This document shows, piece by piece, positions 1-8,062 of a stretch of 37,641 bases of DNA. Position 1 is the first letter of the stretch; each line of letters starts with the position of its first letter. The DNA is from an uncultured Pelagibacteraceae bacterium (lineage in GTDB: Bacteria > Pseudomonadota > Alphaproteobacteria > Pelagibacterales > Pelagibacteraceae), in assembly GCA_902595465.1 (NCBI GenBank), contig CACJQE010000010.1:1-37641 (forward strand), in the 5' to 3' direction. A program made the position numbers and the translations under genes. The notes beneath the pieces are model-generated. The model was given only the letters and a program-made list of their open reading frames with translations. It had not been told where the DNA came from and ran no database searches.

Positions 1-176
1 CTCAAAAAGCAATTCCTAAAAAAGATAGAAAAAAAGCTGACGAAGGTGGAGAAGCGAAACCAAAAGGAGATGCATCTAAAACAGCAGAAGCACCTAAGAA
101 AGAAGCTAAGCCAGCAGAAGCACCTAAGGAAGAAGCTAAGCCAGCAGAAGCACCTAAGGAAGAAGAAAAAAAATAA
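1..176 (+). CDS. rpsP: C-terminal tail of a ribosomal protein, probably 30S protein S16 (5' end outside window)
   Basis: An open frame runs from base 3 to a TAA at 174-176 and gives about 57 residues of Lys/Glu/Ala/Pro-rich low-complexity sequence. It begins QKAIPKKDRKKADEGG and continues with repeats of the type PAEAPKEEAK. The stop overlaps the trmD start by one base (TAATG), so the gene is translationally coupled to trmD. In alphaproteobacteria the genes before trmD are rpsP and usually rimM. Alphaproteobacterial S16 proteins often end in a basic, lysine-rich extension, which fits this tail, whereas RimM normally ends in a compact PRC-barrel. No globular part of the protein is visible, so the identity is inferred from context and tail composition. 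RimM or another protein remains possible. Confidence 0.55.
   Translation, partial: QKAIPKKDRKKADEGGEAKPKGDASKTAEAPKKEAKPAEAPKEEAKPAEAPKEEEKK
84..165 (+). repeat. 30-bp in-frame tandem repeat, about 2.7 copies
   Basis: Copies start at 84, 114 and 144. The first two are full length (30 bases) and differ at one base (codon AAG AAA versus AAG GAA). The third matches the second for 22 bases and then runs into the lysine codons before the stop. Because 30 is a multiple of three, each copy adds ten residues of the form AEAPK(K/E)EAKP to the C-terminal tail of the upstream ribosomal-protein gene without breaking the frame. Confidence 0.9.
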
Positions 177-871
177 TGTTAGAAGCTCGAATATTCACAC
201 TCTATCCAGATTTTTTTCCAGGTTATTTAGGTCAAGGTATTTTTGGTAAAGCACTATCAGAGAATAAATGGAAAATAGATACTGTGGATATAAGAGAGTA
301 TGCATTTGATAAACATAAAACTGTTGATGACACTCCCTATGGAGGAGGTGAAGGTATGTTAATGAAAGCAGATGTATTAGCAAAATCAATAGATATGAAT
401 GTTAAAGATGGCGAAAAGATTATTTATCTAAGTCCGAAGGGTAAGTTGTTCAATCATCAATTAGCAAAACAACTATCTCAAGAAAAAACAATAAATATAA
501 TTTGTGGACACTTTGAAGGAGTTGATGAAAGATTATTAAAAACAAGAAATATTGAGGAAGTAAGTATAGGAGACTATGTTTTATCTGGAGGTGAAGGAGC
601 TTCATTTGTAATTCTTGATGCAATTTTAAGATTTATTCCTGGTATTCTTGGCAATACAAATTCAGCTAAAGAAGAAAGTTTTGAAAACGGACTTTTAGAG
701 TATCCTCAATTTACAAAACCTCAAATATGGGAGGAAAAAAGTGTTCCAGATGTGCTATTATCAGGAGATCACGCCAAAATTAAAGACTGGCGTTTATCTC
801 AATCTGAGGCTATAACACGCGACCGAAGACCAGATTTGTGGCAATTATATAAAAAGACTAAAGAGAATTAA
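176..871 (+). CDS. trmD: tRNA (guanine-N1-)-methyltransferase TrmD
   Basis: A SPOUT-family enzyme of 231 aa that methylates G37 of tRNAs at N1, using S-adenosylmethionine, to prevent +1 frameshifting. Visible motifs are GHFEGVDER at residues 111-119, [10 protein letters not shown] ending at residue 140 (part of the trefoil-knot AdoMet site) and a C-terminal [18 protein letters not shown] beginning at W205. After SGGE the sequence reads GASF where many homologues have a hydrophobic LAAL-type stretch, a modest variation. The ATG at 176 overlaps the stop of the preceding gene and is followed directly by the canonical N-terminus ([13 protein letters not shown]). rplS starts 1 base after the stop. 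The trmD-rplS pair is a conserved ribosome/tRNA maturation unit. Confidence 0.97.
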   Translation: MLEARIFTLYPDFFPGYLGQGIFGKALSENKWKIDTVDIREYAFDKHKTVDDTPYGGGEGMLMKADVLAKSIDMNVKDGEKIIYLSPKGKLFNHQLAKQLSQEKTINIICGHFEGVDERLLKTRNIEEVSIGDYVLSGGEGASFVILDAILRFIPGILGNTNSAKEESFENGLLEYPQFTKPQIWEEKSVPDVLLSGDHAKIKDWRLSQSEAITRDRRPDLWQLYKKTKEN

Positions 872-872
872 A

Positions 873-1454
873 ATGAAGACAATTGAAGAAATTAATCAAT
901 CTAAAGTAAAAAAAATTATTTCTGAGAGAAAGCATCCAGAATTTTTCCCAGGGGACATTGTTAAAGTTGGAGTTAGAATAACTGAGGGAAAAAGAGATCG
1001 TATTCAATATTTTGAAGGTGTGTGTATTGCAAAAAAAAATAGAGATATCAATTCTTCTTTTACTGTAAGAAAAATTTCTTTTGGCGAGGGTGTGGAAAGA
1101 ACATTTGCTTTATATAGTCCGATTGTAGATACAATTAAAGTTGTAAGATCAGGAAAAGTTAGAAGAGCCAAGTTATATTATTTGAGAGATAGAACAGGTA
1201 AATCTGCAAGAATTGCAGAAAAAATTAAAAAGAAAATAGGTATAGATGTTGAAACTAAGATTCACGAAGTAACAGAAGAAAATGTTATGCCTGATACAGA
1301 ACAAAAAACAGCAGACAGCCTACAAGATAATAATAAAGATGCTCCAAAAGTAGAAGCAAAAAAACCAGAAGAAAAAAAAGAAACTAAAGAAGAAACCCCA
1401 TCGGTAGAAAAAAAAACTGATGAAAAAAAAGAAAATCCTGAAGTAAAAAAATAA
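873..1454 (+). CDS. rplS: 50S ribosomal protein L19 with long charged C-terminal extension
   Basis: L19 lies at the 30S-50S interface of the ribosome. Residues 1 to about 120 match the family: [19 protein letters not shown], then [20 protein letters not shown] and a C-terminal [18 protein letters not shown]. The protein is 193 aa, whereas typical L19 is about 115-130 aa. The extra 65-70 residues are almost entirely Lys, Glu, Pro, Asp, Asn and Thr, with no predicted fold, and include a K-K-P-E-E-K-K type stretch near 1360-1450. The tail is in frame and ends in a single TAA just before leuC, so it looks genuine rather than a readthrough. The ATG at 873 follows the trmD stop by one base. Confidence 0.96.
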   Translation: MKTIEEINQSKVKKIISERKHPEFFPGDIVKVGVRITEGKRDRIQYFEGVCIAKKNRDINSSFTVRKISFGEGVERTFALYSPIVDTIKVVRSGKVRRAKLYYLRDRTGKSARIAEKIKKKIGIDVETKIHEVTEENVMPDTEQKTADSLQDNNKDAPKVEAKKPEEKKETKEETPSVEKKTDEKKENPEVKK

Positions 1455-1463
1455 TTTTTTACA

Positions 1464-2867
1464 ATGCCTCAAACTATATACGATAAAATATGGAATGATC
1501 ATCTTGTTCATCAACAAGAGGATGGGACTTCACTTTTATTTGTTGATAGACATTTAATTCATGAAGTTACTAGTCCACAAGCATTTGAAGGTTTAAGAAA
1601 TTCTAATAGAAAAGTTAGACAACCTTCTTTAACTTTAGCAGTAGCAGATCATAATGTTCCAACAACGGATAGATCAGTGCCTATTACTGACGAAGATTCA
1701 AAAATACAAATTGAGACACTAGAAAAAAACTGTACAGAATTTGGAATAAATCTTTTTGGAATGAATGATAAAAGACAAGGAATAGTTCATATTATTGGTC
1801 CAGAACAGGGATTTACACAACCAGGAACGATTATTGTTTGTGGTGATAGTCACACTGCTACGCACGGAGCATTTGGTGCATTAGCATTCGGAATTGGAAC
1901 TTCGGAAGTGGAACATGTTTTGGCAACACAGACTTTAGTTCAAAAAAAATCAAAAAATTTTAGAATAAACGTTAATGGATCTCTTCCTGTTGGAGTAACA
2001 TCTAAGGATGTAATATTACAAATAATCGGAAAAATTGGTACAGCTGGTGGAACTGGTTATGTAATTGAATATGCTGGAAACTTAATTTCGAATTTAAGTG
2101 TCGAACAAAGAATGACTATTTGCAATATGACAATTGAAGGTGGAGCAAGGGCTGGACTTATAGAACCAGATGAAAAAGTTTTTAATTATTTAAAAGGTAA
2201 ACCAATGTCTCCAAAGAATTCAAATTGGGACAAAGCATTAGAATATTGGAGTAAATTAAAGTCTGATGGTGATGCAGTATTTGACAAAGAAATCAGTCTT
2301 GAGGGCAAAGATATTAAACCAATGGTAACTTGGGGAACTTCGCCTCAGGATGTAGTAGATATTGATGGAATTGTTCCCGATCCTGAAAATGAGCAAAACG
2401 AAGACAGAAAAAATTCTATTAACAGGTCATTAAAATATATGGGTTTAAAGCCGAAAACTAAAATAAAAGATATTAGAATTGATAAAGTTTTTATTGGAAG
2501 TTGCACAAATGGAAGAATTGAAGATTTAAGAGAAGCTGCAAAAATATTAAAAGATAAAAAAATTGCTTCTCATGTAAATGCAATGATAGTTCCTGGTTCA
2601 GGATTAGTAAAACAACAAGCAGAGCAAGAAGGTTTAGATTTAATATTTAAAAATTCTGGATTTGAATGGCGTGAGCCAGGTTGTTCAATGTGTCTAGCTA
2701 TGAATGCAGATAAGCTGAAGCCGGAAGAGAGATGTGCATCAACATCAAATAGAAATTTCGAAGGAAGACAAGGACGAGGTGGAAGAACACATTTAGTTAG
2801 TCCAGCTATGGCTGCAGCAGCTGCTATATCTGGAAATTTAGATGACGTTAGAAAATACAATAGTTAA
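1464..2867 (+). CDS. leuC: 3-isopropylmalate dehydratase large subunit LeuC
   Basis: An aconitase-family subunit that, with LeuD, isomerises 2-isopropylmalate to 3-isopropylmalate in leucine synthesis. At 467 aa it is full length. The three [4Fe-4S] ligand cysteines are present: C347 in [12 protein letters not shown], and C407 and C410 in [10 protein letters not shown]. The N-terminal [19 protein letters not shown] and [19 protein letters not shown] segments are typical of LeuC. The next codon after the stop is the ATG of leuD, so the two subunits are made in a fixed ratio from one message. Nine bases separate it from rplS. The rplS-leuCDB neighbourhood is common in alphaproteobacteria. No leuA is in the window. 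Confidence 0.98.
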   Translation: MPQTIYDKIWNDHLVHQQEDGTSLLFVDRHLIHEVTSPQAFEGLRNSNRKVRQPSLTLAVADHNVPTTDRSVPITDEDSKIQIETLEKNCTEFGINLFGMNDKRQGIVHIIGPEQGFTQPGTIIVCGDSHTATHGAFGALAFGIGTSEVEHVLATQTLVQKKSKNFRINVNGSLPVGVTSKDVILQIIGKIGTAGGTGYVIEYAGNLISNLSVEQRMTICNMTIEGGARAGLIEPDEKVFNYLKGKPMSPKNSNWDKALEYWSKLKSDGDAVFDKEISLEGKDIKPMVTWGTSPQDVVDIDGIVPDPENEQNEDRKNSINRSLKYMGLKPKTKIKDIRIDKVFIGSCTNGRIEDLREAAKILKDKKIASHVNAMIVPGSGLVKQQAEQEGLDLIFKNSGFEWREPGCSMCLAMNADKLKPEERCASTSNRNFEGRQGRGGRTHLVSPAMAAAAAISGNLDDVRKYNS

Positions 2868-3473
2868 ATGAACAAATTCTCAACATTAAAAAGTATTCCT
2901 GCATATTTACCAATTGTAAATATCGATACAGATATGATTATTCCAAAGCAATTTTTAAAAACAATAAAAAGAACAGGACTTGGAAAAAATTTGTTTTATG
3001 AAATGAGATATGATGAAAAAGGTAAAGTAGTAGATAACTTTATTTTAAATAAATCTCCATATGATAATTCTAAAATTTTAATTGCGGGGAATAATTTTGG
3101 ATGTGGTTCATCTAGAGAACATGCGCCATGGGCACTTTTAGACTTTGGTATCACTTGTGTTATAAGTACAAGTTACGCAGATATATTTTATAATAATTGT
3201 TTTAAAAATGGAATATTACCTATTAAAGTTAATGATGAACAAATAAAGGAACTTTCTGAATACTCTAAGAGACAAGAAGAAATTGCGATAAACTTACCAG
3301 ATCAAAAAATAATTTTTGGAAATAAAGAAATCAAATTTGAATTAGACGAATTCAAAAAAAAATGTTTAATTGAAGGACTAGATGATATTGCCCTATCTTT
3401 GGAAAAGTCTAATAAAATAATTTCATTTGAAGAAAAATTAAAATCCACTAAGCCCTGGATATTTAATGATTAA
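2868..3473 (+). CDS. leuD: 3-isopropylmalate dehydratase small subunit LeuD
   Basis: The swivelling small subunit of isopropylmalate isomerase, 201 aa, typical length. Family marks are an N-terminal [20 protein letters not shown] stretch and the substrate-loop region [20 protein letters not shown], followed by [17 protein letters not shown]. It starts on the base after the leuC stop and its 3' end overlaps leuB by 8 bases, giving a leuC-leuD-leuB translationally coupled unit. No unusual residues were noticed. Confidence 0.98.
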   Translation: MNKFSTLKSIPAYLPIVNIDTDMIIPKQFLKTIKRTGLGKNLFYEMRYDEKGKVVDNFILNKSPYDNSKILIAGNNFGCGSSREHAPWALLDFGITCVISTSYADIFYNNCFKNGILPIKVNDEQIKELSEYSKRQEEIAINLPDQKIIFGNKEIKFELDEFKKKCLIEGLDDIALSLEKSNKIISFEEKLKSTKPWIFND

Positions 3474-4575
3474 AGTCAAAAAAAGAAAATTTTTATTATT
3501 ACCAGGTGACGGTATTGGTCCCGAGGTTATTGGTGAAGTTAAAAAAATTATAACTTGGTTTAATGTAAATAAATCTCTTGATTTTTATATGGAAGAGGCT
3601 TTAGTTGGTGGAGCATCTTATGACAAGCATGGGACACCGATTACAGATGAAGTATTTTATAAATCTTTAGAATGTGAAGCAGTTATTTTGGGGGCTGTCG
3701 GTGGACCAAAATATGATAATTTAGATTTTTCCAAAAGACCTGAGAGAGCTCTTCTTAAGCTAAGAAAAGAATTAAAATTATTTGCAAATTTGAGGCCTGC
3801 AATTTGTTTTAAACAATTAGTTGAGGCATCTACTCTAAAACCTGAAATTGTATCAGGTCTAGACATCATGATTGTTAGAGAATTGACAGGTGGTATTTAT
3901 TTTGGTGAACCAAGAGGTATCAAGCCAATTGATAATGGCGAACGTAAAGGAATAAATACTCATACTTATACCTCATCAGAAATTAAACGAGTTGCCAGAG
4001 TTGCATTTGATTTAGCAAAGAAGAGAAACAATAAAGTTACTTCCTGTGAAAAATCGAATGTTATGGAAGCAGGTCAATTATGGAAAGAGGAAGTTCAAAA
4101 TCTTCACGATAAAGAATTTAAAGATGTTGAGTTAAATCATATGCTTGCAGATAATTGTGCAATGCAACTTTTGAGAAATCCAAAGCAATTTGATGTAATT
4201 GTGACAGATAATTTGTTTGGTGATATGTTGTCAGATGAAGCATCTATGCTGACGGGATCTTTAGGTTTATTACCTTCAGCTTCTTTGGGTGCAAAAAATA
4301 AAGATGGTGAAATGAGAGCAATGTATGAGCCTGTTCATGGATCTGCTCCAGATATTGCTGGAAAAGGAATTGCAAATCCAATTGCAACCATCTTGAGTTT
4401 TGCAATGGCCCTGAGGTACTCTCTTGACTTAGATAAAGAGGCTGATGACTTAGAAAAAGCAGTGCAAAATGTACTAGATGATGGGCTAAGAACTAAAGAT
4501 ATTGTGTCAAAAGGAACAAAAGAAATTTCAACTTCTGGTATGGGAGATGCGATTATTGCATATTTGCAAAATTAA
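3466..4575 (+). CDS. leuB: 3-isopropylmalate dehydrogenase LeuB
   Basis: Catalyses NAD+-dependent oxidative decarboxylation of 3-isopropylmalate to 2-oxoisocaproate in the cytoplasm. At 369 aa it is the usual length. The N-terminus contains [10 protein letters not shown] at residues 12-21, and the metal-binding aspartates lie in DMLSDEAS (D253, D257). The NAD-binding loop reads [19 protein letters not shown], where the HGSAPDIAG form is that of NAD-dependent IPMDH rather than NADP-dependent isocitrate dehydrogenase. The ATG at 3466 lies within the end of leuD (8-base overlap). The start is slightly lysine-rich but leads straight into the conserved beta strand. Confidence 0.98.
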   Translation: MIKVKKRKFLLLPGDGIGPEVIGEVKKIITWFNVNKSLDFYMEEALVGGASYDKHGTPITDEVFYKSLECEAVILGAVGGPKYDNLDFSKRPERALLKLRKELKLFANLRPAICFKQLVEASTLKPEIVSGLDIMIVRELTGGIYFGEPRGIKPIDNGERKGINTHTYTSSEIKRVARVAFDLAKKRNNKVTSCEKSNVMEAGQLWKEEVQNLHDKEFKDVELNHMLADNCAMQLLRNPKQFDVIVTDNLFGDMLSDEASMLTGSLGLLPSASLGAKNKDGEMRAMYEPVHGSAPDIAGKGIANPIATILSFAMALRYSLDLDKEADDLEKAVQNVLDDGLRTKDIVSKGTKEISTSGMGDAIIAYLQN

Positions 4576-4592
4576 AAAAATTAACTTAATTT

Positions 4593-4600
4593 GATACTAT
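4593..4600 (+). promoter_or_regulatory. Possible extended -10 promoter element before dmdC
   Basis: The 32-base gap between leuB and dmdC contains TGATACTAT (TG at 4592-4593 followed by TACTAT at 4595-4600). This resembles an extended -10 (TGn plus a hexamer matching TATAAT at 4 of 6 positions). No well-spaced -35 was found. Transcription about 7 bases downstream would begin almost at the ATG (4608), giving a leaderless or near-leaderless message. In DNA this AT-rich such matches arise by chance, so this is a weak call. Confidence 0.2.
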
Positions 4601-4607
4601 TAAATTT

Positions 4608-6368
4608 ATGACTGTTTATTCCGCACCTGTGAAAGATATGATGTTCTTATTTGAACATCTAAAAGATAATAAAAATTATAACGAAATTGAAAAATATAAA
4701 GAAGTCACTTCTGATCTAGTAAAAGATATCTTAGAGGAAGCTGCAAAAATTAATGAAGAAATGCTTCTTCCTTTAGCAAAAGCTGGAGACGAAAACCCTT
4801 GTGTCTATGAGAATGGAGTAGTCAGAACCCCTCCAGGTTATAAAGAAGCATATTCAAAATTTATCGAAGATGGATGGGTATCTTTAACTTGTGATCCAAA
4901 ATATGGTGGTCAAGGAATGCCTAAAACTGTAAGTGCTTTTTTTGATGAAATGCTTTCATCATCAAGTTTATCATTTAAATTATATAGTGAATTAAGTATA
5001 GGTGCGTATAACTGTATTTTGAGTCATGCAACTGAAGAGATTAAAAATACATATCTTCCTAAAATTGTTGAGGGTAAATGGAGTGGGACAATGTGTTTAA
5101 CAGAGCCTCAATGTGGAACAGATTTAGGATTAATAAAAACAAAGGCAATTAAAAATGAAAATGGTACTTATAATATAAGTGGACAAAAAATCTTTATTAC
5201 TTCTGGTGACCACGATTTAACTGAAAATATTATACACCTTGTTTTAGCAAGAACGCAGGACGCACCAAAAGGAACGAAGGGAATAAGTTTATTTTTAGTA
5301 CCAAAATATGAAATTAATGATGATGGATCAATTGGTCCAAGAAACGGCGTCAATACTGTTTCAATTGAATCAAAAATGGGTATTAAAGGTTCACCCGCAT
5401 GTGTATTAAGTTTTGATGATGCCAAAGGGTATATGATCGGACCAGAGAACAAAGGCTTAAATTCTATGTTTACAATGATGAACTTAGAAAGAATCGTTGT
5501 CGGTATACAAGGATTAGGTCTATCTGAAACAGCTTATCAAACTGCTTTAAGTTATTCTAAAGAGAGAAAACAAGGTAAATCAAATAATAATTCTAATGGA
5601 GAAACAGATTTAATTATTAAGCACGCAGATATTCGAAGAAGTTTATTAAATATGAAGTCTATAATTGAGGGAGAAAGATCCTTATCTTTTTGGATGGCTC
5701 AGCAGGTAGATGTAAGCTTAAGTCATAGTTCAGAGGAAGTAAAAAAAGATGCATCGGATATTGTAGGTCTTATGACCCCAGTAATTAAGTCATTTTTTAC
5801 AGATATGGGTATGGAAATAACCAATGAAGCAATTCAGGTTTTTGGTGGCTATGGTTATACCAAAGACCAAGGGATAGAACAATTATTTAGAGATAATAGA
5901 ATTACACCTATTTACGAAGGAACTAATTCTGTGCAGGCAATTGATTTTGTATTTAGAAAAATAAGTCAAAAAAAAGTTTTTGATAATTTTATGAAATATG
6001 TAGAAACAGAAATACAAAATTGTTCAAAAGTAGATAAATTAAATGAACATGTAAAAAAAATATCTGAATTAAAAAATATATTGTCAGATTTCACTGACTG
6101 GATATCTCCTAATGGTAACACACCAAAAGACGATATAAGCGCATCATGTAACGATTATTTAAGATTTTTTGGTTATTTTTGTCTTTCATTTATATGGCTA
6201 AAGACAATGAGAAAAAGCTATGAAAATTTGGAAAATAATAAAGAGTTTTATGAAGATAAATTAAATACAGGAAATTACTATTTTGATAAAATTTTGCCTA
6301 GAGCTGAGAGCCATTATAAATCTGCTATTTCTGGTAGTGAATATACTATGAGCGCAAAATTTAATTGA
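4608..6368 (+). CDS. dmdC: 3-(methylthio)propionyl-CoA dehydrogenase DmdC (acyl-CoA dehydrogenase family)
   Basis: A flavoprotein that oxidises 3-methylthiopropionyl-CoA to methylthioacryloyl-CoA, the third step of DMSP demethylation. It is 586 aa, the size of the long acyl-CoA dehydrogenase subfamily to which DmdC belongs (ordinary short-chain enzymes are about 380 aa). Visible features are the FAD/substrate loop CLTEPQCGTDLG from residue 163, the GGYGYTKDQGIEQLFRD segment, and IYEGTNSVQA in which E437 is the expected catalytic base. The C-terminal about 100 residues form the extra helical domain of this subfamily. Family sequence alone would allow another acyl-CoA substrate; the specific call rests on the adjacent dmdB and dmdA. 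Its TGA overlaps the dmdB ATG by one base. Confidence 0.9.
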   Translation: MTVYSAPVKDMMFLFEHLKDNKNYNEIEKYKEVTSDLVKDILEEAAKINEEMLLPLAKAGDENPCVYENGVVRTPPGYKEAYSKFIEDGWVSLTCDPKYGGQGMPKTVSAFFDEMLSSSSLSFKLYSELSIGAYNCILSHATEEIKNTYLPKIVEGKWSGTMCLTEPQCGTDLGLIKTKAIKNENGTYNISGQKIFITSGDHDLTENIIHLVLARTQDAPKGTKGISLFLVPKYEINDDGSIGPRNGVNTVSIESKMGIKGSPACVLSFDDAKGYMIGPENKGLNSMFTMMNLERIVVGIQGLGLSETAYQTALSYSKERKQGKSNNNSNGETDLIIKHADIRRSLLNMKSIIEGERSLSFWMAQQVDVSLSHSSEEVKKDASDIVGLMTPVIKSFFTDMGMEITNEAIQVFGGYGYTKDQGIEQLFRDNRITPIYEGTNSVQAIDFVFRKISQKKVFDNFMKYVETEIQNCSKVDKLNEHVKKISELKNILSDFTDWISPNGNTPKDDISASCNDYLRFFGYFCLSFIWLKTMRKSYENLENNKEFYEDKLNTGNYYFDKILPRAESHYKSAISGSEYTMSAKFN

Positions 6369-7996
6369 TGAACAAATATAATCAGAACTTAGATAAAAAT
6401 CCCTCAAATTATGTCCCTTTAACGCCGCTAAGCTTTCTAGAAAGAGCGAAAGATATTTATCCAAACTACGAAGCTTTAGTATATGAAACAAAATCTTTTA
6501 CATGGACGGAAGTATTTAACAGGTGTATCAAATTTGCAAGTGCACTAGAGAAAATTGGTATTGTTGAAGGAGATACAGTTTCAGTTATGACCTTTAACAC
6601 TCCAGAGATTTTCGAGGCACATTATTCTGTTCCTATGACAGGAGCTGTTTTAAATACAATTAATTCAAGACTTGATGCAAAAACTGTTGCTTATATTTTA
6701 GAACACAGTGAAGCAAAAGTATTAATAATAGACAGGCAATTACATGCTATTGCAGAAAAGGCTTTATCAACTTTAAAAGACAAACCAATTGTAATTGATG
6801 TTCAAGACGATTTTGCAGATCAATCCTTATTAAAAAAAATTGGTGATAGAGAATATGAGGAATTTTTAAATACTGGTGATGAAAATTATATTTGGAAAAA
6901 ACCAAAGGATGAGTGGCAAGCGATTTCTTTAAGTTATACATCTGGAACAACTGGAAATCCAAAAGGTGTTGTTTATCATCATAGAGGTTCTTATTTAATG
7001 TCAACAGGTAGTGCCGTTGCTTGGAATATGCCAAATAGATTAAATTTTTTAACAGTTGTACCAATGTTCCACTGTAATGGATGGGGGTACCCGTGGACAA
7101 TACCAATGTTAAATGGAAAAACAGTTTGTTTAAGAGCTATTGATGTAAAAAAAATATTTGAATTAATTGAAAAGCATGACATTACCCATTTTGGAGGTGC
7201 ACCTATTGTACTTAATATGATAACAGGTGCATCACAAAACGATATCAAAGAATTAAAAAACAAAGTTTATGTTTTAACTGCTGGAGCACCACCTCCAAGT
7301 ATTATTTTCAAAAAAATGAAAGCATTAGGATTTGAGGTAATGCATGTCTATGGTTTAACAGAAACATATGGACATGTTTTACAATGTGCTTGGAATGATG
7401 AATGGAATGGTTTTGAAGAAGATAAAATTAATGAAATTAAAGCAAGGCAAGGTGTGAGGTTTCCAAACACAGAAGGAGTGGTTGTTTTAGATCCAGAAAC
7501 TATGAAACCCGTGCCTATGGATGGAGAAACCATTGGCGAGATAATGATAAAAGGTAATGTTGTTATGAAAGGGTATTTTAAAGACAAAGAGGCCACTGAA
7601 AAGGCTATGAAAGATGGATGGTTTCACTCTGGCGATTTGGCAGTTATTTATGCAGATGGATACATCAAGGTTAAAGATAGGTCGAAAGATATTATTATTT
7701 CAGGTGGAGAGAATATTTCTTCTATCGAAATCGAAAACACACTTTCTAAGCACCCAGCTGTTTCAATTGTTGCTGTAGTAGCAAAACCAGATGAGAAATG
7801 GGGAGAAGTTCCATGCGCATTTATAGAGAAAGTGGCAGATAAAGAGACAAATGAAAAAGAATTAATCGATTTTTGTAGAGAAACTCTAGCAGGGTTCAAA
7901 ATTCCAAAAAAAATAGACTTCTGTGAACTTCCAAAAACATCAACAGGCAAAATCCAAAAATTCGAATTGAGGAAAAGAGCAAAAGAGTTTAGCTAA
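6368..7996 (+). CDS. dmdB: 3-(methylthio)propionyl-CoA ligase DmdB (AMP-forming)
   Basis: An ANL-superfamily adenylating enzyme that activates 3-methylthiopropionate with ATP and CoA, the second step of DMSP demethylation. Motifs are the phosphate loop SYTSGTTGNPKG (residues about 189-200), the HVYGLTETYGH region, HSGDLAVIYADGYIKVKDR, and a C-terminal PKTSTGKIQK in which K528 is the adenylation-step lysine. The frame can be opened at a TTG at 6365, but the ATG at 6368 overlaps the dmdC stop in the usual TGATG arrangement and is the better start, giving 542 aa. Paralogues in other bacteria activate medium-chain fatty acids; the flanking dmdC and dmdA support the DmdB assignment. Confidence 0.9.
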   Translation: MNKYNQNLDKNPSNYVPLTPLSFLERAKDIYPNYEALVYETKSFTWTEVFNRCIKFASALEKIGIVEGDTVSVMTFNTPEIFEAHYSVPMTGAVLNTINSRLDAKTVAYILEHSEAKVLIIDRQLHAIAEKALSTLKDKPIVIDVQDDFADQSLLKKIGDREYEEFLNTGDENYIWKKPKDEWQAISLSYTSGTTGNPKGVVYHHRGSYLMSTGSAVAWNMPNRLNFLTVVPMFHCNGWGYPWTIPMLNGKTVCLRAIDVKKIFELIEKHDITHFGGAPIVLNMITGASQNDIKELKNKVYVLTAGAPPPSIIFKKMKALGFEVMHVYGLTETYGHVLQCAWNDEWNGFEEDKINEIKARQGVRFPNTEGVVVLDPETMKPVPMDGETIGEIMIKGNVVMKGYFKDKEATEKAMKDGWFHSGDLAVIYADGYIKVKDRSKDIIISGGENISSIEIENTLSKHPAVSIVAVVAKPDEKWGEVPCAFIEKVADKETNEKELIDFCRETLAGFKIPKKIDFCELPKTSTGKIQKFELRKRAKEFS

Positions 7997-8062
7997 AATT
8001 TTTAAAATTTATAACTTACTTTCTTTACAAACTCATAAAAAGATGACACTAAGCTAAAAAAT
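7997..8062 (+). other. 66-base spacer before dmdA, possible separate promoter
   Basis: This gap is large for the window, where most neighbours touch. It contains TATAAC at 8010-8015 (5 of 6 to a -10 box, with only a poor -35 candidate TTTAGC at 7988-7993) and TTTACA at 8024-8029 (5 of 6 to a -35 box, without a good -10 at 16-18 bases). No strong stem-loop and no Shine-Dalgarno sequence directly before the dmdA ATG were seen. It could carry a dmdA-specific promoter, but the sequence alone does not settle it. Confidence 0.25.

Noticed and set aside
46..249. A small plus-strand frame giving a lysine/glutamine-rich repeat peptide
   Set aside because: It reads the same 30-bp repeat in another frame and runs into trmD. 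The frame ending at 176 is coupled to trmD and has the plausible composition.
4586..4603. Inverted repeat TTAAT/ATTAA in the leuB-dmdC gap as a terminator
   Set aside because: Only five A-T pairs with an 8-base loop and no GC; such pairs are expected by chance in this composition.
6365..6370. TTG at 6365 as the dmdB start
   Set aside because: The next codon is ATG at 6368 in a standard TGATG overlap with the dmdC stop, which is a better start.
7997..8062. A riboswitch (SAM or glycine type, both known in SAR11) before dmdA
   Set aside because: The gap is short and AT-rich and shows no conserved paired stems or GC-rich core resembling those classes.
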